Assembly: GCA_022495005.1 (NCBI GenBank) | Contig: JAGYXB010000687.1 | Location: 1,674,001 to 1,738,000 of the forward strand | Reading direction: 5' to 3' | DNA: 64,000 bases | From: Rhyacophila brunnea | Taxonomy: Eukaryota > Arthropoda > Insecta > Trichoptera > Rhyacophilidae | Shown here: piece by piece, positions 10,501 through 22,500 of the stretch | How the letters are laid out: every line of letters begins with the position of its first letter | Numbering within the stretch: position 1 is the stretch's first letter | The notes under the pieces: model-generated | The model's database searches: none | Seen by the model: only the letters and a program-made list of their open reading frames with translations | Told to the model about the DNA's origin: nothing | Translations under genes and position numbers: made by a program

Positions 10501-13500
10501 CTAGAAAATAATGATTGAATATTAACAGACGAAGAAAGCAGACAGCACAAACTATTTATTAATATCAATCAGCTCTAAAGGGGACATATTATATAGCACC
10601 GGACAGATCTACCTAGAAAATAGGAATTTAAGGAGAAAGAAACTGACAATCTACTCGTGTGGGCAGACACATGATTCCCACACACTTCTATATGATCACC
10701 ACCGATGAATGAGAAGTCATTTGTAACAATGGACAAATTCATGTATTTGGTAACTTTCACCTTCAAAAATGATATCACACCATAGAACGACGACTGTAAT
10801 AACTTGAAGCATATTGTCAGTGTATTGCGACCTATTAATTCTTAAAAATGCTGCACCTCAAGTTATAATTGTCGGTCTCTAGTAAACAGAACGTTACTAT
10901 GGATTCTTTCTTCAATGTATCTCAAGAAGATAGTACTGAAAATGGTATTCGGAGGCGTATGTGAGAATAGTACACGGCGAGGTCAATGCAGCCATGAACT
11001 CAATGCATTGTAAAGAAATCCTTTTGTTATCTCATGTGAAAATGCGATGACTCCGTTGGGCAGGTAACATCTCAACGATTCAAGACACCGAACAAGTAGT
11101 GAAATGGACAGACGATAGACCTAAACAAAAGTGGGTGAGATAAGGCAGTGCAGGAAACTTGTGACAAACAGAGGAATTGAGACATTTTCTGGAGGCAGCT
11201 GAGACCCACAGTAGGATATCGAGCCGATGATGATAATCAATGCATGTGCATTAGGAAGTTCAGTAAGAATGTAGTAACTAGTATACAAAAGTGGACTTAC
11301 TTTTGATATCAGGAAAATGCAAGGCAATCAGTGGTGACTGGTAATTTTTGTTTCTGGTATACGGGAAATAATATGTGTCAAAACTCTGTAAAACAATTTT
11401 ATCATTTATTTTTGATACACTTCTGGCATATAGTCACAATAGCAGTGGCGAAGGGTGGAGGCAGGCTGTTAAGATCCGCCATAAATAGAGCACACTAAAC
11501 TTTGTCAGTCATACGTATTTGTTTTCGTTGAAATTAGACTACACTTTACAGATGGTGTTAGTTAGTTTTTAAACTTCAATTAAACCGTGCGAAAACCAAG
11601 TCATAATAGATAATAGTCAATAAATACTCGTCTATTTATAAAATATCTAAAATAATGCAATTAAATCATACATAACTTTATTATTATTATATTTTATAGA
11701 TGGAATAATATTTTTTATCTATTATAGTTTTCTTTAGGTAGGGCTTATAATGAATTTAAAAAAAGGAATTAACAATGGGTGAAAACAAATAAGTATGAAT
11801 GAAAAAGTGTGCACAATTTTCTCATATCGCCCAAAATATACTTAAACTATTATGGTTTGGTTAGGCAGGGTTTAATTGATTTTTAAAAACGCACCAACAC
11901 CATCTGTAAACTGTAGTCTTAGTTCAATAAAAACAATTACGTATGACCAACAAAATTTAATGTGCACTATTTATGACGGATCTTAATAGCCTACCTCCAC
12001 CCATCGCTACTGCACAATAGTAATAATCTTTGGATAGCATATTAACAGGTCTAACTGCCATCCAATTTCTTGCTGTTTATTCAAGCCATTAAAAATTACT
12101 AAGTACCTATATCATTATTATTTATATTTCTCAACCATTTTTGTTCTTCCATACTTATATCAATCAATCAATCATCATCCATTAAAATAGAATATACAAC
12201 ACAAATTCAGTTATAACAAGGATTTTCCATTAATTTTTTACTTATATAAAATATTTACAAATAATTAATTATAAAATTCTCTAAATAATAAACTGGTATA
12301 TCAGCACACAAGTAGGGATTGCAATACCGGTATCCCAGTATTTTTGGATACCGAAATACTGGTTTTAAAAATCAGACAATACCGATATATTCGGTATTGA
12401 AAGTGGATGTAAAATGTATTGATTAATATACAAGGTTTAATAGGACTTGTCAGGTTATGCGTAATATATTTACATTACAGGGAGGTACCTACTTCCCTAA
12501 CTTTAAATTTATCCAAATATTTTCGCCAGTCACCCACGGGTCTTACAAGTTGTCAGGTTTATTTTAAAAGTTACATGTACTTACAGTAAAAACGAAACAA
12601 TGATGCGGTTTGTCGATTGTATATGTACGTATACATATGAATACGCGGTCATCGGCTGCCAGTCATTTATCATGGCTCCCCATACACACGCACACTATCG
12701 ACCGACCGCATTATTGTTTCGTTTTTACTGTACTTATTTAGATACTTTTGCTATAAAATAATAATATTTTTATATCTATATTTATTGGTTTCTGTTTTTA
12801 ATATTTTTCACGAATACCGCTATTCAATTGGAAATACTGGTATATATTGATATTTTCATTCGGTATTGCAATCCCTACACACAAGATAGGGGATATGTGT
12901 TCAGCGACGCACTTCCCGGAACAAAAAAAAAATATTCGTTACCTAGGTGATAATAAATTTGTTTTTAATATCGTCATGTGGCTTGTCTTAGGCCAGTAAC
13001 AGCGCAGACAATACAAATGGACATACTATAATGCGATTATCTGCAGTGAGCATCCCTACCCTAACTGTGGTTATAGCTGCAGTCCAGGTGTCCATTGCTA
13101 TAATCAAATCGAGGAGTGTCTGGGCATAGGGAATGGAGCTAGGAAAGTGCGGGGTGTGTGGTGCATGGCGAAGCATGATAAGTAGCAGGCGGGGTAAGAG
13201 CTGATTTCTGTGGCACTGTAAACTTCTCAAACTCCTTAGGGAGTAACATTCAGCTATCGTCAGATTCGCACACCAAATTACATTATAATCCAAATATAAA
13301 TTAATATGTTTGTATAATGTATAGGTATTTCTTTTAAAATGAACCTTCTCCCTATTATGTACTATCTTTCTGTACTTTCTTAGTATATTATAAGTACTCC
13401 CATGGTACACCACATAATCTCATTAGTAGAAGTGATTAAAAAATGTCTGTATAAATAAACAGTATTATAAAACATTATATTTGTGCTGTATTATCTTTAC

Positions 13501-16500
13501 CTGCTCAGGGTAATACAATATAGGTCCAGCATTTTCCCGGAACCGAAGAGATGCTCCATCACAGTCCACCCATATTTTCTATAAAAATCAAAACATTAGA
13601 ACAGGTATTCATTTTAAATTTCATTTCAAAACATAAAGGGAAAAATTCAGAATACTGAGTAGTTAATTAGGTAGGTATATAAAGTGGCATAGCTAGAAAT
13701 ACTGGGCCCCTATGCAAGAATCATGCAAGAAACCCCCAGTGTTCTAAAATTGAAATGCCATAAATTTCCACCGTATAGTATTATATATATATTTCTTCTA
13801 TCTGTACGCCCAGTCACACATTGAAAATCGTCTCGACTGGGATAATAGTCATAAATCAAAACTGAGTGCAACATGCAACTTTTCTATGTGCGTATAGCAA
13901 GCCGTGCGAGGACAGTGACATCACTTGGCAAGCCAAAATGAATGACAAAGTGCGACATTTCGGGATTAAATAGCCGGGGTGAAAATAGTTGCATGTGCCT
14001 CCAGATGTTTTTCCAAACTAAAATATTTTATTCCAGCAGTGTGTAAAGGTCCATAAGATTACGTGTTTTGTGAATAACGATGTCGTCACATCGACGTATT
14101 CGACACGTTGCAGATGAGACGAGCTTAGATGTGAGAGCCGGCTACCACATAAATGATTGGATGTCAATAATTATTTTAGCTATAGAGTGCACATAATCGC
14201 TTCTGAATTATTGAAATATATAATACTTTGGTTTATCAAATTCTCGAGATTCTTAGTATATAAATAGTTCCTAATTATAAAATACTAACAAAAAATTAGA
14301 TTTGTAATAATTTAAAAATAAATTGAATTGAAGGTATTGACTTACCGGGACACTACTATTTCTTATGAGATCTTTTATGATGTGTGGCATATCATTTGGT
14401 AGAGTTGAGTTATTTGAGAAAGGAATTGGAGTCCAATTCAAGGCTTTATTTATCTTCAGAAAAATGCATGGCTTCCCAACATCAAAGCCGTAGGGGAAAG
14501 CAGAACAAGGTCCAAGTCTCGATATATTAAACCAACATGGAGGCTCGGTCAATCGATTGACGGGTATTCGTTTAAAAGCAAAATCGGATGCACGTTTAAT
14601 TTTGCGAGAACCCTGCCAATTGAAAAAATCAATTGTTAAAATATATCCAGCCCTCTCAATGTACAATTAGGTATAATGCGGTCCTCCTAGCTCTGGATTT
14701 GATTCACTGTTAGATGACAATACATCTATGCGATTTTCTCAAAGCCTGGGCATTTATGTGGTTGTTTCATTGCTACTACTACACTACCATGTACTACACA
14801 TGGAGTGTTGTAGCGAGAAAAAGAAAAATAAAAAATTATAACAGACATATTGCATAGAGAGTGGATACGGTGAACAAATACAGTGATCCAAAGCCTCGAA
14901 ACAGTCACAGAGCTTGCCTAATAGTCGCTATATCGTTTAATTAATATCAACATGAAACATGTGAAAGCGAAAGGCTTCGGACCATAATAGAAGCCATCAG
15001 CTGGGGCCGATCCACTGCTGGATAAAGGCCTCCCCTATCTCCTTCCACTCTTCTTCGTCCCTAGTTCCTCACTGTCACATACATTCACCAAACGTTATGT
15101 GTTTGTTCGGTTTTAGGGTACCTCTGTGGTTGTTAATTGCCCCTCGGGTACCACTGTATGACTGCAATATTTGACCGGCAGCTATCCACTTGCCGAGCGA
15201 CATGTCCAAGCCATTGCCATTTTATCTGCTTGGCGACCTCTATCACATCACATACTCTTGTCTGCCTCCTCGTTTGGTTTCTTCTATGGTCTTTCCGCAT
15301 TATGCCCAACATCCATCTTTAAAAGCAACGTTTCACTACTAGAAATTTTTGGATTTCTCTCACATTAAGGGTCCATATTTCACTTGCATGCGTGAACACT
15401 AGCATCACACATTCATTAAAGATTACACTTAAGACACAATGGGAGATCACTTTTGAAGATATTATTCAGGTGCCCATATGTGCTCGATGCCAGTTTGGCT
15501 TCGCGAATAATCTCATCATATTATATACCAACGTCAATTGATAAATTTTGATATCCGCTGATGGAGGTACCTATTTAGCATTGGATAGATCCTGGCTGAA
15601 GATGATAAGATTGTAAACTAGGTTATTGACAAGATTAATTACGACTATTTGACGACTAAAAATAATAGAAAATGTTGTCCATAACTTTACTGAAAAGTAT
15701 GGTATTATTATTATAATGATATTTATAACATATTTAAAGCAGTCCTAACGTGTAAACCTGGAAATCCAAAACAATTTTCCATCTAGGTTTGTAAATATTT
15801 ATATTATATGGGAACGATTTGGTTATTTTGGATCTATTTTTTTAAATTACAGGTGTTGTGGGTGAAAGAATCTCACACAGAGGTAGATACTTGATTATAC
15901 ATACTGGCATATCCAATAACAATCTCATTTTTGACCCAAATGAGATTCATGGGTTTTACAAGATAAACTAGTGTTATTTCGTTTAGGTATAAATAAAATC
16001 TAACCGTTTGATTTCCTTTATATTCTATAAACTTCAAATGTGGTTCACTGCATGTTTGGACACCTTCAAATGTATATTCTGCAATAAATAGAACATACTA
16101 GGATTATTTACAACAATTTAATGATTATATTTTATTATAAATAACCACATTTATATAAAATGAGTAAATCAATTTCTTTTATTCATTATTGACTCTTATG
16201 ATCCGGGTTAGACCTCGACTGCCTGACCAAGAGGTTTCTAAGCATATTTTTTTAGTTAGTTACATTAGTAGTTACTTCATAATAGTCGAATAATTTAGTA
16301 CTTATATACAATAAATAAAACAGCATTTTTTGATTCTGCAATACCTGCTATGTGCACATTTTGTCAGTTTTGAGTTATTTACATCGTTGGTTAGGTTATT
16401 TTTTTCTCCATCCATCTATACTACTTGCTATGTGCTTGGAATTACCAAAATATTCTAAATAAATAAAAACAAAAGCTGTTCATATGTCGGTGTTGAATTC

Positions 16501-19500
16501 AGTGATGGTAATATCTGCTATGTGATATAAGTGTACATAGCAGTAATTGACTTAAGATCACTTTTATGACATTGATCACATGGCAGATATTACTAAATGA
16601 AATAACAGTTATGTGCAATTCAAACAAACATTGATATGGCTCTCACACATTTTAATGAGTCAAGTTAATACTTTTGTCAGTCACATGACAGTAATTACCC
16701 ATTGATTTGTTGCATGGTAAGAATTATATTATTTCTTCTACTTACTATAATAAAATTATATAATTGTATTCAAGAATTAAAAGTGTTTGAAATTTAGTGA
16801 GTAAGGTTGAGGTAATTTTTACTATTTACTCTGTTAGGTGTAAAGTTATTGTAACATCAACATCAACATGGTTGAAAACACATTTTGCCATTATTTAATT
16901 TCAATTTATGTAAAGAGATTAGAGCCGCTATAATCTACATTAAGGTTTTATCCGAATTCAGGAAGTATATTAACAACCACCACCTCAATAGCCAATATTT
17001 AAATTTTACTTTCCTATGTTTACAATAATCAAAAGTGAAACGTTTTATCTGTTTTCATTCGTGTGTTCATTGTCATTTTAACTGTTTTTTTGACATGTAA
17101 TTTTCATAACATTGTTTTTTAGAGATGTCATATCGAGGAAAAATATTCTTGAATTAGCACTACACAAAAAGTATCAAGAATCTGGAGGATCTTTAGATAA
17201 TTTTACAGCTTCTGGCTCTGATACGAAGCTCCTTCAGATTTTTAATGAAGCTCCTCCATTGGATAATAGCGACGTTTGAGATCTTATTTTAACTCCCGTA
17301 GATGTTCATAGAAATTTAAATGAATTCACAAATTCAAATGCAGTCAGCTATGAATTTCTATTACATTGCTACCCCCTGACGACGGACTTACTCATATTTT
17401 AAATGGAACATTCCGTTCAGGTGAACAACATAATATTATACACACAAATAATGATCCTTCTACGGTCGTCGATGAAAAATGTATCCGTGTCTTCAGATAT
17501 TATATAACAAGTTGAGTTGTTGGAACCTTCGGTTAAAACTCTTCGAAAAAACACTCTTATAGGGCTGCAAAAAATGCTTCAAAAAGAGTGCAAGTTCTGA
17601 AAAACTGGTATTGACAATGGATCTCCAAAGTGTACTTTTGTGACCCAAAACAGATGCTTCTGCCATGTATTACAAGCAAAAACTCGAAGTTCATAACTTC
17701 ATCATATATGAATTAAATAATAAAGAAGTGTCATTGTACGTATGACATGACGCAAATGGGGGTGTATCAAGTATGCATTATGGATTACTTAGAAAATCTA
17801 CCCCTAGCTATAAAGAAGTGGTACTTATATCTGATGGATGTAATTACCAGAATCCCAATAAGGTGTTAGCCAGTGCTCTTAGCGATACGGCTAAGAAAAA
17901 ATCGATAACAATATTTATCAACATATTTTGGAAAAAGGTCACACTATGATGGAGGCCGACAGTGTTCATGCGACGCTGGAACATTATTTCAAACCACCAA
18001 TAAATTCACCATCGGATTACATAGCACGGATGAGATTAGCACGACAGAAGCAACAATATAAGGTGAAAGTACTAAATTTTGATTTTTTTTTCACAATATG
18101 ATCAGTTACAAACAAACCTCACATCACTCAGACCAGGCAAGAGAGCCGGAGACCCTACTGTCGATGATATTCGTCAATTAAAATATTTACCGAATGGTGA
18201 TACCAACTATTGTTTGAGCTATTCATGTGAATGGCTACCTCTTTTGCAACGAAGAAAATCAGGCAATAATATTGTCTAAAAATGTATATCGAGGATATAC
18301 CCATTTTTGCATCCAAATATCGTCACCTTTAAGAGCTGAAAAACGATAGGTATTGAAAAGGATCATCACATTCCGTGATAATTTGCGGTTTACGTCAAAT
18401 TCCAAGAACTAATTAAAATATCATAGCAAAACATTATAAAAATAATTTTGATTGTCATGTTAGTATGTTCTTTATTTGATTCATTTTATTTTCTATAAAC
18501 TTAATTATAAAATACTATGTAGGTATAATATTTTTTCATGGATGTTTGCATTTTACTAAAATTGATTATGAAAATTTGTTCACAACAAATACCTGTTATG
18601 TAATCAAAAAGATGCTGACAATATCTGTCATGTCCTAATAAAGAGAATAATGAAGGTTTATTGTTTATTTCCTTCCTTTTTAATGTTTTTTTTATTATTC
18701 AATCAATGTAAAACTATTAATGTCATCAAACTTGAAAGACAAGACTTGAAACATATTTACCTATTTTTTAAAACAGTTTTTTTTGTCTCCTGAGCAATAT
18801 GGTTTTGTACTCATAGCAGGTATTGTAGAATCAACGACGATTTGCAATAGACCTCAAAGAGGATGTCCGTTTATCAAATCCCTATTAAAAATAGTGATTT
18901 GATAAACGATAATGAAATTTATCTATGATTTTATTAACGATAATGATATTTGAAATAGGGAAATACTTCTTTTTTCCCCATTGGCTCTACAATCCAATGT
19001 GGATCATGTCCATCTCATCGGTTTCTTTATCGATATTATATGTCAACCGACAGAATCAATAATAGGCTAACGCAGAAAGCATTATTAAACCGAAATAGTT
19101 ACCTACCAAAGAGTTATAAATCGCATACAGTGGAGTAGACATGCGTCATTCTCGAACGAACGTATCTTTTAAAACTAATCTTTAGCCAGCGAACAAATCG
19201 GTCCCGAGTCACGTGGCGCTTATGTCGTTCGAGGCGAACGAGATTCGCGAGAGTGCACGCGCAGTATAGGAAGAAACGTGGGTGCGAAGGATACGCTGCC
19301 CGGCGAACGGATTATGTCGTTCGGGCGAACGAGATACGCGAGAGTGCGCGCGCAGTATAGGAAGAAACGTGGGTGCGAAGGATACGCTGCCCGGCGAACG
19401 GATTATGTCGTTCGGGGCGAACGAGATTACGCGAGAGTGCGCGCGCAGTATAGGAAGAAACGTGGGTGCGAAGGATACGCTGCCCGGCGAACGGATTATG

Positions 19501-22500
19501 TCGTTCGGGGCGAACGAGATTCGCGAGAGTGCGCGCGCAGTATAGGAAGAAACGTGGGTGCGAAGGATACGCTGCCCGGCGAACGGAATATGTCGTTCGA
19601 GGCGAACGAGATTCGCGAGAGTGCGCGCGCAGTATAGGAAGAAACGTACGTGCATACATTGCCAACGGTTTTTCGAATAAAAAATAAGTTTGTAGGATCT
19701 AATTTACAAGTATGAGTAGTATGACAGATTGGATCTGCCTTTTTTGATAGATTTTTATTATAAATTTGGTGTAATTGAATAAAATTAGAATGTAGTATGT
19801 ACCTACTCGTAGATTATCTATAACTTGGACAATTACTTTTTATTAAGTTTTATAAAAAATAAAACTAATTCAATTTAATTATGTACAATATTAAATAGGT
19901 ATAACAACAAGCACATTAATTATTTTATAACTAGCTACTACCAGTAACGAATGTAACAATAACACAACGGTGTCGTAACCCTTTTATAATAATGTAGTAG
20001 TAAAGTATGATTTGACCATTAATAAAAGTATTAGAAGTCCAACACACTTGTTATAGTTCAAACAAATCTTGCTAAAGAAAATATTATCCACAATCTGTGT
20101 GGGTATAACGGATTTTTTTTTTATACATGTTTCCACACATTTCAATATGTAGTTATAATCTGTAAGTTAATTTGCAATCTACAGAAATAATATCTAAGTA
20201 GGTATTTAAGATCTACGCAAAATTATGAACTTTTAATCTGTAACATACGAAGGTAGGTAATCAAAATAAATAATATTTATCTGAGGCTTGTAATATATTT
20301 TCTATCGTTAATTTAATTCTACGGTAGTCTATTGTTATATATTTATTCAATTAATTAATAATTAGCAGTTAACCAATGCGTAAGCCATAAGGCATTGGTC
20401 TTTGGGTAGGTATGGTTACAACGTTACAAGTATGATAATTTGGATCTGCCATTTTCTAAATAGATTTTATTGGAAATTGGGTACGTACCTATATAAATGC
20501 AGCAAATATACTTACTTACACGTTTGTTAATAATGCTAACTAATACGTAATAGTGGCGAGGGGTGGAGGTAGGCTATTAAGATTCGACATAAATAGTGTA
20601 CACTAAACTTTGTCAGTTATACTTTATTTGTTTTTATTGAACTGCGAATACAATATGCAGATCGTGCTGGTTAAGTTTTAAAATTTAATTAAGCCCTGCC
20701 AAATCAAACCATAATAGTTTAATATGCTATTAGCGATCCAACAACAATAGTGCACACTTTTTTAGTCATATTCATTTGTTTTCGTCAAATTAAGAATACG
20801 TCATAATATTATATTACACATGGTGTTAGATTTTTATAAGACATAATAAATATGGGTGGGAATTAATCGCACATTGCAATAATCAAACTTCACAAGAAAA
20901 AATAACTTATATTAAATATATATTAAATATAATAATAGATATTTAAATCTATGCAAAATTATAAACTTTTATTCTGTATTATACGAATACGACTGTATGG
21001 AATCAAGTTAAATAGGTACCTTGTACAGGTTTGTGGTATAATATTGTCTATTGCTAATTTATTAATAAGTATATTCATACTATTGCATTGAAACTTATTT
21101 ATCTGGAAAAAATAGAGACTGACAATTTTGTTAATTTGTATTAATTACATAATAATATACTTATTGTTTTTTTATTCATCTAGTTTCAAAAATTATTTAG
21201 TTTTTAAAATCATTGCTAGATGTCGTGTGTCACTCAATATTCTGAAATCGCACGTGCAATGTCAACGCATGGCAATAAGTTATTCAAACAGCTCAAGATA
21301 TGGGCGTTCGGGATGAGCGAGTGTACTTGTTCACCCGACGCAGGGGGTACCGTGGTTTTAATGCGGTTCCTTAGCCCTAGGGCGAGGCTCTTCCATTGCA
21401 CTTTGGCTGGGCTGACCCCTTCGGGTTCCGGTGATTATCGGAATTCGGGCGCGTAATTTTTGATAGATTGGGGGGGGGGTGGCGACGAGATTCCGTAATT
21501 CGTACGCGCTAGTACTATACATTTTATTACAGCAACAAAAGACACAATTGACCTAATCTGTCCGAACAAATCACTATCCGTAATTAACCTATTCGGTCGG
21601 AGTCCTCATTAAGTGACTCATTTCCCATAGCTACAGTGGAGGAAGAAATTAAAATGATTAAAAAAACCAGTTGATAAGTAAACAATCACCGGAGAATGAA
21701 AAATAAAAAAAGTAGAGATAATATACGAAAAAAAAACAGTTATTATGAATGGTATGTAGCTTTGGAGCAACTCATTTTGAAAGATGTAAGAGAACAAAAC
21801 AGATTTATTTTTTACGAGAAATGTTTTGTTAACAACTTACTCATGTTATTTGGGCCTATGTTGTGTCCAAACCGAACACACATTAATAAAACAAAATATT
21901 AATTTATCAGACACGGGATCCGAGCCCGCAACCCATGATTTCAGAAAGCACCACTTTCTTGTCCATCGCAGAGACGTCAAAAATATGTATCAACATAATA
22001 TTAGAATAATAATTTATACTCACTTTTCAAGTTGTCTCGAATAATATAAGAATACTTCAAATAATGTCGGTGAGGAGTGACATCTATATCAATAAGCGGG
22101 ATTTGAGGATTTATCATTGGAAAAAGTGATATATCTGTAAAAAGAAAGTTATATTAATGTGTTGATTATTTAATATGAAAGTAGTTATTAAAATAAATTG
22201 AATATACAATTACAATCTAAAATGATGTGCCCTTTTAGATAGGCTATTTTTTTTTAACCGTAAATGTTAAATTTGTTATATAATATACCCAATACATAAG
22301 TTAAATCTCAATCTACATAAATTTTTGATATTTTTACTTTTCATAAATCGTTGGATGAAAATATTCAAAACAAATTGCAAAATCTGATTTAGGTTTTTTT
22401 TTGTCAAAATCAAGCAGAATCCTGTGTTTGCAATCCCTATTCTATTTTAATCATGCACATGAAGTGGAGCTTTTTGATTTCTCTGCTGCTGCAATAGTTG

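Noticed and set aside
12988..13413. 141-codon minus-strand open frame in a beta-gene intron
   Set aside because: The frame lies between verified exons, has no family resemblance and no fitting splice sites.
13683..13745. hAT-like terminus agtggcatagctagaaatac
   Set aside because: Only one end was seen, with no partner or duplication, so no element could be bounded.
19209..19665. Arg-rich open frames on both strands
   Set aside because: Produced by the 92-bp tandem repeat; no homology and no splice context.
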